The notes under the pieces: model-generated
What the model was told of the DNA's origin: nothing
What the model saw: the letters and a program-made list of their open reading frames with translations, nothing else
Databases searched by the model: none
Source: Hyaloscypha bicolor E
Taxonomy: Eukaryota; Ascomycota; Leotiomycetes; Helotiales; Hyaloscyphaceae
Length of the DNA: 64,000 nucleotides
NCBI RefSeq assembly: GCF_002865645.1
Contig: NW_020194575.1
Span: forward strand, 182,747-246,746
Direction: 5' to 3'
Program-made: the position numbers and the translations under genes
Part shown: one piece after another, positions 1-12,399 of the stretch
Numbering within the stretch: position 1 is the stretch's first letter
How the letters are laid out: every line of letters begins with the position of its first letter

Positions 1-860
1 AATTTCTTGCCTTATAATAGAATATATAATACGAATTTATATTTATAAATAATTAATATATAGTTCTGGAATCTTTACCCGAACTTATAGAGCTAATTAT
101 TATCTCCGATAATAATGGCTTATTCCCAGATTAAGAAGGTAAAGGATTTAATTATTAGAATAAGGATAATAAGGTTATATTTAAGGATTTTCCCGAATAT
201 AGTATATTATCTAATAAGAAGAAAGTAAGACAGGATTCTGAGAGAGAATATAGGCCTCAAGCTAGCTAGATTATAGAAGATCTATATCTAGATAGGTATT
301 ACCTATTATATAATCTACTAGAATTCAAGTTCCGAATAGTTTAAAGATAATATATTAAATAATTTAGCTTAATTTAATTATTATCTCTAAATTAAATCAA
401 ATTAAGTCAAAATCTACTTAATTAAATTATAATTATTTATTTAGTCACGTGACCGTATATATATATTCGGAGATTAGAAAGTATAATAAGGCTAAAATAA
501 GATTTAGGCTAGCTTATATCCGGTATTACTTTAGGTACTTTTTACTAAATCAGGTATTATATTACTTAGTAAATAAAGCAGAACGAGCTAAAGATATTAG
601 AACTTACTTAATTTTCTAGTAATTTATTATTATTTTATAAATCTTATTATTATAAATAAAATAGCTAAAAATAAATCTTTTTATAAATAAATACTTTAAA
701 ATTAGGGGGCTATTACTAATCAGACGCTTATTAAAGAATCTTCTAGATTCTAGAGAATTTATATATAAATAAGTAATTTCTCTTAAATTACTTTTTTATT
801 TTATTATTTTATATATAAATATCTTAATAATTATAGCTCTAATTAAGAAGCTTTTAACTA
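1..860. other. AT-rich RIPped tract with a coding-like tail
   Basis: CpA-poor, AT-rich DNA. On the + strand a frame ending at a TAA at 342-344 looks like the degraded C-terminus of a protein: hydrophilic text from about 180 including EYSILSNKKKVRQDSEREYRP, then an in-frame TAG, then LYLDRYYLLYNLLEFKFRIV. I cannot assign a family. A retained TCACGTGA octamer lies at 445-452. From 460 to 860 I see only short AT-rich sequence without a readable domain. This may be the end of an element that extends left of the window. Confidence 0.4.
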
Positions 861-1179
861 TAAACCTATTTATATTTACTTGATATATTCGAAAATATCT
901 CAATAATTTTCAATTAATCTTAATATTCTTTAAAATAAGAAGAATTTTAAGCTAGAACTACTTTTAAAATAAGCTTTTATTTTTAAGCTTAGCTATATAA
1001 GAAAGACTCTAGACCCTCTTAAAGCTAATCTAGAGGACCTTAATAACTATTAAATAATTACTATATTATACTTATTTAAGGGCTATAAATAAATAGTATA
1101 TATTTTTAATTTAATTTAATTATAAAATAACTAATATATTTTTAGTAAAAAATTCACAAAATAAAGAATCGGAAAATTA

Positions 1180-3120
1180 ATAAGTAATTATAAGAGCTAT
1201 TATTTTAATAATTATAAGTTAGTTAATATAAATACTATATTAAAGAGTAATAAGCTTTATAAGTAATTAATATTAATTTATAAAATAATAATTAATAGTT
1301 TTTATAGCTACTTTTTAAGACTTAAATTAAATATCTATTACTAAATTATTTAGTAAAACTACTAGTTAAACTAGTAAAGGCTTTATTATGGTTTATTTTA
1401 AAAGATTATTATTAGACTTTACAATTAATAATAATATTTCTTTTAGAGCTATTATTATTCCGAGCTTTAAAAAGCTATTTTAATATTTAAATTAGTAAGT
1501 TTTATTTAAAAATTACTTTTATATTCTAAAGTACTTATAAATAAGCTTACTTTAAGATATAATAATAATAGTAATCTTATAAAAGAAGAATTATCAGATA
1601 ATATTTTATTAAATAATACTTTTTCTATTACTTTAAATACTTAAATAGCTATAAATTAGAAGGCTTATTTAGGAATTACTATATGAGTTATTCTTATTAA
1701 TAATAATTAATAAAAAATTTACTAATTTAATTTTTAAATATTTTATAAATAAAGATTTTAAATTAAAATCTTATTTATTAGCTATAAAAGATTTAAAAGA
1801 TATTTATAGTAGTAAATATATGAATTCGATTCTATTAGAAGCTTTAAAAGCTTATAGTATTAAATATAATATTACTAGATAAATAATATAAATCTTGTTT
1901 TTTTAAAATAATTACTAATATATTTTATTTGGTATTACTCGAGATAATACTAGCTTAAATAATACCTTATTATAGGCTTTTATAAAGTATTATAATAAGA
2001 AAGGCATTAAATTTCAAGGAGATATTTCTTATATAGCTTATATATTAAACTTAGTAATTTAAGATATCTTAAAAGCTCTTATTAAGAATAATTATAATAC
2101 TTCTTATTCTATAAATTTATATAAGTAAGAAAAGAACGAACTTAAAGAAAAAGAAAAAAGAAAAGAAGTAAAATAAATAATAAATAAGTTTCTCATATAA
2201 TTTATAAAAGATTTATTAATTTGGAAAAAAGTTAGAAAGACTATTATAGGTCTTAAATATAATCAGGAAAATTAATAGCTATTAGAAGCTCAAATTAAAG
2301 CTTTTAATATAGAAAATACTCGGTTTTTTTAATTTAGTAAATAAATAAATAATTATTAATTAATATTAATTATTTATAGATTAAAAAATATAATAGTCTT
2401 CGACTTATTATATATTAAAAGACTTTTTATATATATATAAAGCTATTAAAATAATAATTAATGGCTCGAAATTAAAGGCTTTTAAAAATAAAAGTCTAGT
2501 TTTAACTAATATTAAAATTACTTATTTAAATAATATTTTAAATATAATTTTAATATTTATTAAGGCTATAACTAAATTATAAGCCAAAAACTATCCTATT
2601 ATATATTATATTATACCTGAAATATATAAAATATATAATAAACTTAAAGATTTTAAAAGAGAATTTAAAATAAGTTTTCTTTTTTTATTTCTTATTATAT
2701 TAATAAATATACTAATTTTAAATAGGATAAAACCTTCGAAAACGCTATTAATAAAGAAATAGCTAAGCTTCGAAAATATTATCCTAAAACCGGTATTTTA
2801 AATAATAAAAGTAAAGCTTTATATTTAGCTCTTATTTTTAATTCTCGAATTAAAAGAGCAGAACTAGCCGGAATTAAATTAGCTCCCGGAATGATATCTG
2901 ATATATATAATAGGCTTGAAATAGATTATAATATATAAGTATATATTTTTATTTAATTTTTAAATTTTTAAATTACTAATTTTTATATAGGTATAAATAA
3001 GACTATTTAATAGCTAATTCTCAAGACTCTAGTTCTAATACGTTTATAGAAGATTTTAATAAAAACGAACTTAATATTTATATAAATAATTAAGAGGATA
3101 TAATAGAAAACGAATTAATA
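1180..3120 (+). pseudogene. hAT-superfamily transposase relic, RIP-inactivated
   Basis: hAT transposases are DDE enzymes that cut and paste DNA transposons. Here the + strand reads, with many TAA/TAG stops, TRDNTSLNNTLL at 1937-1972 followed by KGIKFQGDISYIAYILNLV and, after a stop, DILKAL near 2085. This matches the family block in which an Asp-Asn segment is followed by a Cys-His-Ile-Leu-Asn-Leu stretch; the His expected before ILNL is Tyr. Further down, about 2700-2930, a frame containing INKEIAKLRKYYPKTG, KALYLALIFNSRIK and LAPGMISDIYNRLEIDY fits the region just before the hAT dimerisation domain. The N-terminal zinc finger and the terminal inverted repeats are not recognisable, so the ends are approximate. 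The gene is dead. Superfamily assignment is fairly good, finer placement is not possible. Confidence 0.65.
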
Positions 3121-3148
3121 ATATATTTAATAGTTGGACTTAATATTG

Positions 3149-3176
3149 CGACTAAAGGGGCCCAACCCTTTAGTCG
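3149..3176. repeat. 11-bp perfect inverted repeat overlapping the MITE end
   Basis: CGACTAAAGGG at 3149-3159 is repeated in inverse at 3166-3176 with a 6-base spacer. The right arm runs into the first bases of the left MITE terminus (TAGTCG at 3171-3176). This may be a remnant of a second terminus in opposite orientation, or the hairpin target of the insertion. Confidence 0.75.
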
Positions 3177-3629
3177 GGGAAAGCGAGTTGTCCCGGGAAA
3201 GCGAGATGTCCCGTACCAAATAAAATCCTTAATAACTTGAAACCTTAACCTTTTTAAATAATTCTAAGTAATAGAATTAAAAATATAAGCCTTATAAACG
3301 AAATGCAATTCTTTAAATCTTAAAAAAAGATGTGGGTAGAAAGTTATTAAGGTTTTAATAATAAAATCGCGAGGAATACAAAAATCATAAGAATTATTTA
3401 TTTGCGACCGTTTCGCGAGTATTAAACCTACGACTTTTGCTTAATTATAATTTTTTATTCTTTTACTTAAAACTTTAGCCCTTAAGTATGCAATAGGTAA
3501 TTATGAGATCGCGAATAAAACATATTAATTGGATTTTCTATAGCTAGTTCTTAATATTGTTTTTTAGAAGGCAAAAAAGGCCGAAACGGGACATCTCGCT
3601 TTCCCGGGACAACTCGCTTTCCCCGACTA
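3171..3629. mobile_element. Non-autonomous DNA transposon (MITE) with 43-bp TIRs
   Basis: The left arm at 3171-3213 is exactly inverted at 3587-3629. The arms start and end with TA, consistent with the TA target duplication of Tc1/mariner-pogo (Fot1-like) elements; the element proper would then be 3173-3627, starting GTCGGGG and ending CCCCGAC. Each arm holds two tandem copies of GGGAAAGCGAGnTGTCCC, differing at one base. The roughly 370-bp interior has no long ORF and keeps CpA, TpG and CpG (for example GCGACCGTTTCGCGAG), unlike its RIPped surroundings. It was presumably mobilised in trans by a full-length relative. The superfamily is inferred from the TA site only. Confidence 0.8.
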
Positions 3630-5316
3630 TTAGAAGAAAAGAGTATTATGATACCGGGCTCTGGGCTTGGAAAGTAAAGTAAAGTGGCTCTTAATCCGAG
3701 GATTCTAAACTAAGGAAGGAAGCTCGTAAGTACAGGAGCTTTGGTGTTCTAAATACTAGCCAGCCGCATGCGTCATCGCGACCACGTGACGCTAAATTTA
3801 CTAGTGAAGCGGTAGAGCGTAATAAAGAGAATAAATAAAAATATATATAAAATTCACTTACTTTACTTCAAATTTTCTTAGGAACTACTAATTCCTTTAT
3901 TATAATTTCTTTATATATAAGTACTAATTTAGTAATAGATTCGGCCCTTAGAATATTAGAAAGCTAATAAAGCTAGATTTCCTATTTTATTTTTTATAGC
4001 AAAAAAGTATTTAGAAATATTTGCTTTATTTACTACTAGCGAGTATTTCTTTTTATAAGGAGCTCTTATTAATACTAAACTATATAATTGACTTAATAAG
4101 AGTATTTTTAAGAAAATTATATATCTTAAGAGCTAGGGAATATTTATAAATAAGGAAAAAGAAATAAAAAGAAAAGAAAATAAGAATAAAAAAATTAAAA
4201 AAAGGTTTCTAAAAAGAATAACTAGTTTTTTATTCCAGATTTGGACTAGTTTTATACTCTTATATATGTTTTATAAGTTTTATTTATATTTTATTAATAT
4301 AGTTATTAGTTATTTAATAATCTTTTAAATTACTTAAGAAATTCAAGTTTTCTTAGTATTATATAATAATTATAGTTAATTATAATTAATTATAATTAAA
4401 ATCTACTAAATCAAATCATAATTAACTATAATTAACTAGCCTTAATTTTTTTTAAATATACTATTTAAAGAAATTAGCTAGTGCCTTAAATAAATACTAT
4501 TTATAAAAGGTTTAGGGTAATTCCTTGAGTTAAGCAGAGAAATTAGTAGCTCTTAGTCAGATCCGAGCTCTATTTCTTATTCCCGATAAGCTTGTAGTAC
4601 CTGGTTAGACTTGAATAAGGAGGTTTTCTAGAAGAGATTAAGAATATAATATATAATATTCTCGGTATACGGAAACAGGGCTTATAAAGGATATATCGGG
4701 AGGTTAGCTAAGCGAATTAGGAAGGAGAATAGAGAGGTTTGGGACGAGAAGAGAGAGAAAGAGAGGGAGAAAGGAGGATATTTAGATATATATATCTCGA
4801 TCCCGAGTCTGGGGAGAATAATATACTATACTAGTCTAATATTATATGAAATTATAAATAGCCATATTCTAATACTAGCCTTAGTCTTTATTAGCTTAAG
4901 TATAGTCTAAAGTTTTAATTATTTATTTATACTAATTAAATATTAGTTATAGGCTATTTATAGAAATAAAATCGCTAACTATATTATAAAAAATCCCAAA
5001 GTAGTAATATAGTAATAATATAGTAATAATATAATAATTAGAAAAAAGAATTTCATAAGTAAAATATAATTATAAATTAGTAATTAATTTGCAAAAGATA
5101 TATTATATTACTATTATTACTAAAGTATAAATAAAATATAATATATATTCTATTTTCTAACCTCGTTTATTTTTCCTTAATAATATATAATATAAATATT
5201 ACTAAAATATATTAGTTTCTATAATACCGGACTAGATAAGGCTAATTCATAACTGCCCTATAATCTTTCTTGCCTCTCTTTATATTTATTACTCTAATTA
5301 ACTAAAGAAAGTAAAT
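3630..5316. other. Mixed intergenic tract, no intact gene
   Basis: 3630-3830 retains CpG and CpA (a GCATGCGTCATCGCGACCAC stretch, with CACGTG at 3783-3788) and is little mutated. About 3840-4210 on the + strand is coding-like, ending in a Lys-rich stretch (RKKKQKEKKIRIKKLKK) like the basic tail of some DNA transposases; I cannot prove the family. About 4370-4440 is a simple AATTATAATT-type repeat. From 4440 to 5316 I see a GA-rich tract (separate entry) and otherwise AT-rich sequence without domains. Confidence 0.45.
4718..4778 (+). repeat. Purine (GA)-rich low-complexity tract
   Basis: About 60 bases almost free of pyrimidines (repeated GAGA, AAGGAG). It could be the polypurine tract of a vanished LTR element or simple low-complexity DNA; no LTR start follows it. 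Confidence 0.6.
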
Positions 5317-5321
5317 GAAAT

Positions 5322-5627
5322 TATTATAATTCCCAGATATCCGGTATCTGAGATACCTTACCAGATACCAGATGCCTCCTAGATACACGTGATGCGGCCG
5401 CCTTACTAGGGAAATATACTTGAAATATACTAGAGATATTTAGAAGGCTAAGCCCCTTTAGGACTAGTATACTATAGGACTAGTATACTATAGGACTAGT
5501 ATACTATAGGATATATATACTTTCTTATAGCCTCCTATATTCTAGTTTTCTCTTTCTTAGCTTTAAATCGCCTTTATAAGAGACCTTTTATCTTATTTTC
5601 CAAGCCCTAAATATTATACCCGTAATA
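5322..5627 (+). repeat. 5' LTR of Gypsy copy 1 (306 bp)
   Basis: Matches the 3' LTR at 11760-12033 throughout except for a 32-bp excess caused by two extra units of a 16-bp repeat (5461-5508). The first 90 bases carry inverted and direct GGTATCT/AGATACC motifs and a CACGTG at 5386-5391. The sequence after the LTR, GTATTTAAAGC, occupies the primer-binding-site position and is shared with copy 2; it is too altered to name the tRNA. Confidence 0.92.
5461..5508 (+). repeat. 16-bp tandem repeat, three perfect units, inside the 5' LTR
   Basis: GGACTAGTATACTATA occurs three times head to tail (5461, 5477, 5493). The partner 3' LTR and the LTRs of copies 2 and 3 have a single unit in this place. Confidence 0.95.
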
Positions 5628-5689
5628 GTATTTAAAGCTTACTTCCTTTAATTCTATAAAGGATTTCAAATAAACTAATTCAGAACTAT

Positions 5690-7473
5690 TAGTAATATAG
5701 GTACTACTAAGATAACGGAACCTTAGAAATACGAGTAATAGACTCTAGAATAATAAAAGTAAAAAGCTTTAGAATTCTTAAAGAAATCAGGTATTTATAT
5801 CTTTATAAATATATACTAGTAATATATTAGAAATTTCTTCCGAAAACCCGAAAATTAAAGAACTTTAAATAAAGGCTATTTTTTAATTAAGTTCTAGAGT
5901 AATAGATACTTATAGGCTAGTAACCTGACTATTACTCTCAAGCCCTATTCTATAATCTTATAGGCCCTATATATATACCGGTAATAAGATTACTAAGGAA
6001 AATATAATAGAGGAAAAATATAATAGGTTAATTTCCTAAAATATTATATAACTAGGAATTATATTGACTTTTACTAAGGCTTCTAGTAAAGCTCTTACTA
6101 GTTTAGGTTATTATATTAGTAGCTCTTTTTAAACTAAATATCCTATTAGTATTCCTAAAGAATTTATAAATAAGTTTATAGAAATAGAATTCTTTATTTT
6201 TATTATAAAGCTTCTAGAAACTAAAGACTATATTATTACTAGAGAGTTATATAAATAGGCTAAGGAACCTAATATCTTATTTTTAGATATTAATATTATT
6301 ATAAAGAATTATTAGAAAAATATCTAAAGAGCTATTTTATATAAGAATATCTATAGTTATAATAAAGCTATTCTTGAGAATACTAAGCTTTATAATACTA
6401 AGCTCGAGGATAATATTAAATATTATATAATTATAGTAAATTAGCTTATAGTAGCTCTAACTACTTTTATTCCGACCGCTTTAGCTACTTTAAATTTCTC
6501 TTAAAAGAATTCCGAATTATCTTTTACTTATTTCCGTCTAGAATTCCCTATATCTTATACTTTCTTTAAAAATACTAGAGTTACTAAGTTTCTAGATCTA
6601 ATTCTCTTTACTAGAGATTATACTATCTTTAATAACTAGCTAGTTTAGATTAAGAATAAGCTATAAGGAAATACTAATTTATATTTCTTAGAGAATCTTA
6701 AGATTATTTATATTTCTAGTAAACTTATTAGTAATACTCTTGTTCTAACTAATTCTTATATAAATAAAGATAGTTCAAATTAGTACTATTAGCTTTTAGA
6801 ATTCTATTCTTACCTAAAGAAGCTATATTCTAACTCTAATAAGATATAAAATACTTATTACAATTTTAGTAAGCTTTAAATATATTCTAGTTAAGTATTT
6901 CAGAAGTTCTATATTTTCTTTTTATAACTATTTATAAAAGGCAGTATTAGTTTTTAAGATATTAAGTATAAACTAAATAAGAAGCTCTTACTAAAGCTCT
7001 AGAAATTAGTATATATATACTATAATAATTCTTCTATTAATACTACTTATTTTACTTAATATTATATTATTAATAATTAGTAAATTAAGGCTATATATAA
7101 GAAGACTAAGAAGTATAAAAAGGCAAGAGCTATCCTAACCAAGTTTATTTCTAGTATTATATTCCCGTATATTTCTAAGAAAGAGCCCAAAAAACTTATA
7201 TTAATTACTTTTATTAAGTATATATTCTCTTATAAATACAAGTAATATCTTATAAAGACCGAGAATTTCTTAATTATTAAGTACTTTAATTATAATAAGT
7301 TTAGCTACTATATTAGATATTATCTGCTTCTATATAATAAGGAAATCAAAATAGCTCTTTCTAGAATTAAGCCAGACTTAGTTCCTATTTTACTAGAATA
7401 TACTAATCTAGTAAAGTATTTAAAGAATTTAAGTTCTAATTCTAGTCTAGAACCAGGAAACAAGTACTTCTAA
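5690..7473 (+). pseudogene. Gypsy copy 1 gag relic with mutated zinc knuckle
   Basis: Gag forms the virus-like particle and binds the element RNA. The start is not clear; the frame is readable from about 5700 with many TAG/TAA stops. Near its end KYFNYNKFSYYIRYY (7279-7323) has the spacing of a CX2CX4HX4C knuckle with every Cys and His replaced by Tyr (TGC/TGT to TAC/TAT, CAC to TAC), exactly what CpA/TpG mutation would give. The frame closes at TAA 7471-7473. The following protease frame is in the -1 frame. Non-functional. Confidence 0.75.
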
Positions 7474-10400
7474 AGAAAGTCTCTATTTTAGGGACTTATA
7501 ATATAAATTTAGTAAAGATTAACTTAACTTATTTAATAAGAGGAAATACTTTTATAATACCTTATATTATTAGTATAAATAGATTAGGAATTAAATCTTT
7601 TTCTCTTATTAATACTAGAACTAATAGTTATACTTTTATTAATATAAAGCTTATTTAGTTTATAGAATAATTCTTAGAAATAGAATTATAACTCTTTTTC
7701 TTACTCTATATTATATATAGTTTTAATAGAAAGCTAGCTAAGTTTACTAAGAAATATATAGAAATATTACTTCTAATTAATAAATAAAGTATTAATATAT
7801 TTATAATTATCCTAAATCTTAGAGATTATAATATTATCCTTAATAGAAAATAAGTAATATATATTAATATTCTAGTTAATTATAGAAAATATAGGCCTAT
7901 ATAGCTAAAAAAATAAAAAAAAATAAGCCTAAATTTATATAATTTAGTTATATTATTAGTATTTTATAATAATAACTAGAGAAGTAACTTAATAAAAAGT
8001 ATTAAAAAAATACTAATTAATAAGATTTTATTATAAGCTATTTCTAGAAATCTTCTATTCTAAAGTAGTTTTTCTTTTTTAGACTAATTAGAGAAAATTA
8101 TATAAGACTATAGAAAAGAAGCTTCTATAGCCTAATTAAAATATAATATCTAAGTAAAAGCTAAAGAAGCAAGAAGAGGTTCTTAATAAAAAGCAAATAT
8201 TAGACCTAGCTATTCTTACTTTTATAATATTTAATTATATAGCCAAAAGAGAAAATAATATTATTAGTTAAATCTTTATTTATAAGATTAATAAGAAGCT
8301 TAAAGCTCGGAAAAAAGAAGCTATTTCTAGCTTAGAGAATTAATAACCGGGAAAAATAGAGCTTTAGTAATTATAAAGAATATTATTCCCGGAACTTAAG
8401 AAATATACTTCTATTTTCTCTAAAAAGAAATCTAATATTCTTCTTCTTTATAAACTATATAATTATAAGATTTAAATTAAAGGCCTAAAAAGAACCGAGA
8501 GTATTAGATATTAATTCTTCTAATAATAGTTTACTTAAGAGCTTCTAGAAATCAAGTATTTCTTAGAAAATAATCTTGCTAAAAGCTTTATTAAAGCTAG
8601 TTAGGCTCTCTTTACTTATTAGTTCTTTTTATAAAGAAAGTAAACGGAGGTTTATATTTCTATATTAATTTCTGCTATCTAAATAATATTATCTAAAAGA
8701 ATTAATATTTCTTTTCTTTTATTAATAAGACTTTAAATTAATTATCTAAGGCTAAGATCTATACTAAATTAGATATTTACTAAGCTTTCTATTATATAGC
8801 TATAAACTCGAACTCTCAGGAGCTAATAATATTCTATATCTGCTATAAAATATATAAATATAATATTTTCCAGAAAAGCCTTATAAATAGCCTAGCTATA
8901 TATTAATACTATATAAATAATATATTCTTTAAGTATCTAGATAACTTTTATATAATATATCTTAATAATATTTTTATTTACTTAGAGAACCTAGTAAAAT
9001 ATAAATAGTATATATGAAAAGTATTAGATTATTTATATCTTACTAGCCTCTAAGTAAATATTAAGAAATCGGAATTTAAAGTTATATATATAAAGTATTT
9101 GGGCTTTATTATTTCTATATCTAGTATTAAAATAGATCCTAATAAAGTTAAAATAATATATAACTAGTAATTCCTAAAAATAATTAAGAATATATAATTC
9201 TTTCTTAGCTTCTATAACTTTTATAAATACTTTATTAGAGAGTATAAATAGATTATTAGACTTCTTATTTTATTTATAAAAAAGAGTATTCTTTTTAAAT
9301 AATCCGAGTAATATTAAGAGGCTTTTACTTATCTAAAGAAAGCTATAATTTCTATTCTAGTTTTATAATACTATAATTCAGATCTTCTTATAATAATAGA
9401 AACAGATATATTTAAAGAAGTAATTACTAGCCTATTTTCTTAATAAGACCTAGAAACAGGCCTTTAGTATCTTATAACTTATTTTTCTAAAACTATATTT
9501 CTAGTAAAGCTTAATTATAATATATATAATAAGAAAATACTTACTATAATTCGAGTACTAGAGAAATAAAAAGCTAAGCTAGAGGGCTTTTAAAATACTT
9601 TCTTTAAGGTCTATTTTAATTATTATATCTTAAAGTACTTTATAATTATTAAGAAACTCTCTTTTTAATAAGCTAGATAGGCTAAGCTCTTATCTTACTA
9701 TTATTTTAAGCTTATATATTATTCTAGAAAATTAAATAAATAAGTAAATATTTTATTATAAAAATAAGATAAAATAAATACTTAGAACTAGATTAAGGAA
9801 AAGCTATAAATTCAAATACTTTTTCCTAAAAATAAGATTAATCTAGAGATTATCTATAACTTATAGCTTATAGTAATACTTTATAAGGTCGGCTTACTTA
9901 ATCCGGAATTCGGTCCTAAAAACCAAGTATATATTAAAGACTTTTCAGAAGAGAATATTCTTATTAGAAATATAATTTCCCTAAAAGAAGGTATTTTCTT
10001 AGAAGCTTTACTAGTAAACTTTATTATAGTAGCCCTTATAGAAGTACTATTAGAGGCTTCTGCTAAGTATAATAGTTTATAACTTATAAATAAGATCCTA
10101 TAAAATAATTATATATTACTAAATCTAGAGAAGCTATATATAATAGCCTAAGCTAAAAATAATATCTAAATATTATAAAATAGTCTTTTTTTATATTATA
10201 AAAGACTTTATATTATAGAGAATAAAATAACTCCCGGATTATTTTTATAAATTGCCCTAATTTATAAAATATATAATAAACTTCTTTCTAGATATTCTAG
10301 ATATATAAAGCTTTATTAGCTATTAAAGAAGTAATATTACTAGCTATTTATAAGTAAGAATATTAATTAATACTATAGGAAATTATATATATCTAGAAAT

Positions 10401-11345
10401 AAAAAGCCTAGTTTACTTTATTTCTTTCTAGTTTCTAATTATTTCTAGTAATATATTATTATAGATTTTAAGAACTATTTAGAAAGCAAATTAGGCTATA
10501 ATATAGTTACTATATTTATAAATTACTTATTTAAATACCTAATTATAATTCCTATATAAGATATAATTATAGCTAAGTAACTAGTATTTTTGTTTTTATT
10601 TTATATAATATATTAAATAAGTATTTCAGAAATAATTATATTAGATTAAGAACCCTAATTTATATCTGATCTTTAGAGCAAATTCTATATGAGAATTAGT
10701 ATAAAACTCAAGCTTTTTATAGCTAATTACCCCTAAATAGATAAATAAATAGAGATTATTAATTAGTACTTTAATTAGAGATTATATTTATATATTAACT
10801 ATTACTAGAATAACTAAAATAAATAAATAATTATAATTAATTATTAATAAGCCTCTCTTTAGTATAAAACTATTAGCTAGTTCTTATTTATAACTAAAAA
10901 GAACTATAAGCCTTATATTTCTCTAGACTAGAACTCTTTTATTAAAGCTAACTTATCTAAAGAAAAGCTAAATAAAAATAAAGCTAAAATATTAGTAAAT
11001 TAATTATATGAATTATAATAACTTACCTAAGACTATATAAAGTAAGTATAAGAATAATATATAATATAAGCTAATAAATACTACTATCTAATTAATTTTA
11101 AAGTAGGAAATAAAGTATAAGTTACTATAAAGTATTAGAAATTCAATTATTTGAATTAGAAGCTAGGGAATTAAATAAAGGGCCTATTTGAGATTCTAGA
11201 ATAATATAGCTACTTATTTCTCCTAAAACTGCCAGAAATTATAAAGATATACCTAGTTTTCTATATAGAGAAGCTATAAAAAAACTTCTAGAATTCTTTA
11301 CTAGATTAAGTAAACCCGAAACTACTTCTATTAATATTAGAGAAT
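7474..11345 (+). pseudogene. Gypsy copy 1 pol relic (PR-RT-RNase H-IN)
   Basis: Pol supplies protease, reverse transcriptase, RNase H and integrase for cDNA synthesis and insertion. Protease: NTRTNSY at 7611, where a DTG/DSG active site is expected, so Asp is Asn and Gly is Arg. RT: YLNN at 8958-8969 in place of the catalytic YxDD. RNase H: the connection block NKKILTIIRVLEK lies near 9525-9565. Integrase: about 10256-10960, with YIIIDFKNY, an EPQFISDL stretch and IEIIN segments of the DDE core; the zinc-binding His/Cys positions are largely Tyr. A basic C-terminal part, possibly a chromodomain, follows to about 11345. Protease and RT share one frame (codon starts divisible by 3); numerous stops remain. 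Dead. Confidence 0.85.
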
Positions 11346-11611
11346 AGTAAATAAAAATATAATATTAAACGGGTTATTATAATTAAGCTAATAATAAATA
11401 GGCTAAAGTATAGAATTTAGTAAGTTAGTTAGAATAAAGATCTAGTATAGTATTTAGCTTTAGTACTAAGTAATAGCCTCCTGGTTTTATAAAGTTTCTA
11501 TAATAATAATATTAATATATTAGGACCTTTATAAAACCTATAATATTAGCTAGACTATATAAAAAATAATACTTATCTAGAATTATATAGAAATAATAAT
11601 AAATTCTCCTA

Positions 11612-11650
11612 GATTATATAGTAAAGATACTAGCCTTTTATATATAATAT
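11612..11650. repeat. 3'-internal hairpin of Gypsy copy 1
   Basis: ATTATATAGTAAAG... pairs imperfectly with ...GCCTTTTATATATAAT. It lies about 110 bp before the 3' LTR, the position of the same palindrome in the other elements of the window. Confidence 0.6.
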
Positions 11651-11746
11651 TTATATCTGAAATACTAGTTTTATTTTAGGAAAAAGTATAATATGAAATT
11701 AAATAAATTAATAGCTTATATAAAGCTCGGGAACGAGCTTATTATA

Positions 11747-11759
11747 AAGAGGGAAGTAA
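11747..11759 (+). promoter_or_regulatory. Polypurine tract of Gypsy copy 1
   Basis: AAAGAGGGAAGTAA directly precedes the 3' LTR start, the expected site for plus-strand DNA priming. Confidence 0.75.
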
Positions 11760-12033
11760 TATTATAATTCCTAGATATCTGGTATCTAAGATACCTTACT
11801 AGATATTAGATATTTTCTAGATATATATAATATAGCTACTTTACTAAGGAAATATACTTGAAATATACTAGAGATATTTAGAAGACTAAATCTCTTTAGG
11901 ACTAGTATATTATAGGATATATATACTCTCTTATAGCCTCTTGTATTCTAGTTTTCTTTTCCTTAGCTTTGAATTATTTTTATAAGAAATCTTTTATCTT
12001 ACTTTCTAAGTTCTAAATACCATACTTATAATA
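11760..12033 (+). repeat. 3' LTR of Gypsy copy 1 (274 bp)
   Basis: Starts TATTATAATTC, ends TTATAATA, followed by TSD GAAAT. It has one 16-bp unit against three in the 5' LTR, which accounts exactly for the 32-bp length difference. Confidence 0.92.
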
Positions 12034-12038
12034 GAAAT

Positions 12039-12399
12039 TATAGCTTAATATATATAAAAAAAAAGAATAAAGAATAATAAAAGTAAATAAGAATCTTTAT
12101 ATATATATTACTATTTTTTAATACTAGCTTATATAAGACTAATCTAGAACTCCGGATTACTTTATTTACTAATTTATAATAAGGAAAATAGTAGTATAAT
12201 ATATAAAAGAGAAAAGAATAAAAGAAGAAGAAAAAAATTAGAGATTTTTAGTCCCGAATCTTTTTTCTTAATAATATATTAAAAACCCTATAGGCCTTTC
12301 TAGAGCTAATTACTAAGATCCGAATAATATATATTTATAAAATACAAACTAGCTTCTTTTTTCTTAGTATATATATTATAGCTCCCAAAATATAATATT
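12039..12399. other. AT-rich spacer between Gypsy copy 1 and the DUF3435-like relic
   Basis: RIPped sequence, A-rich on the + strand at 12055-12240 (AAAAGAATAAAG-type runs). No domain or repeat boundary is visible; it may be the 3' flank of the minus-strand gene that follows. Confidence 0.4.

Larger units (their letters stand above)
5322..12033 (+). mobile_element. Ty3/Gypsy LTR retrotransposon, copy 1 (complete, RIPped)
   Basis: A full element of 6712 bp flanked by the 5-bp target duplication GAAAT (5317-5321 and 12034-12038). Both LTRs start TATTATAATTC and end ATAATA, consistent with original TGTTATAA...TTATAACA termini hit by RIP. The internal order is gag with a CCHC knuckle, protease, reverse transcriptase, RNase H, integrase, which defines Ty3/Gypsy (integrase last). 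All domains are disabled by stops and missense changes. Three relatives lie in the window (43866-46693, 51548-63537, 54687-61386). It is the best reference copy here because it is uninterrupted. Confidence 0.92.
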
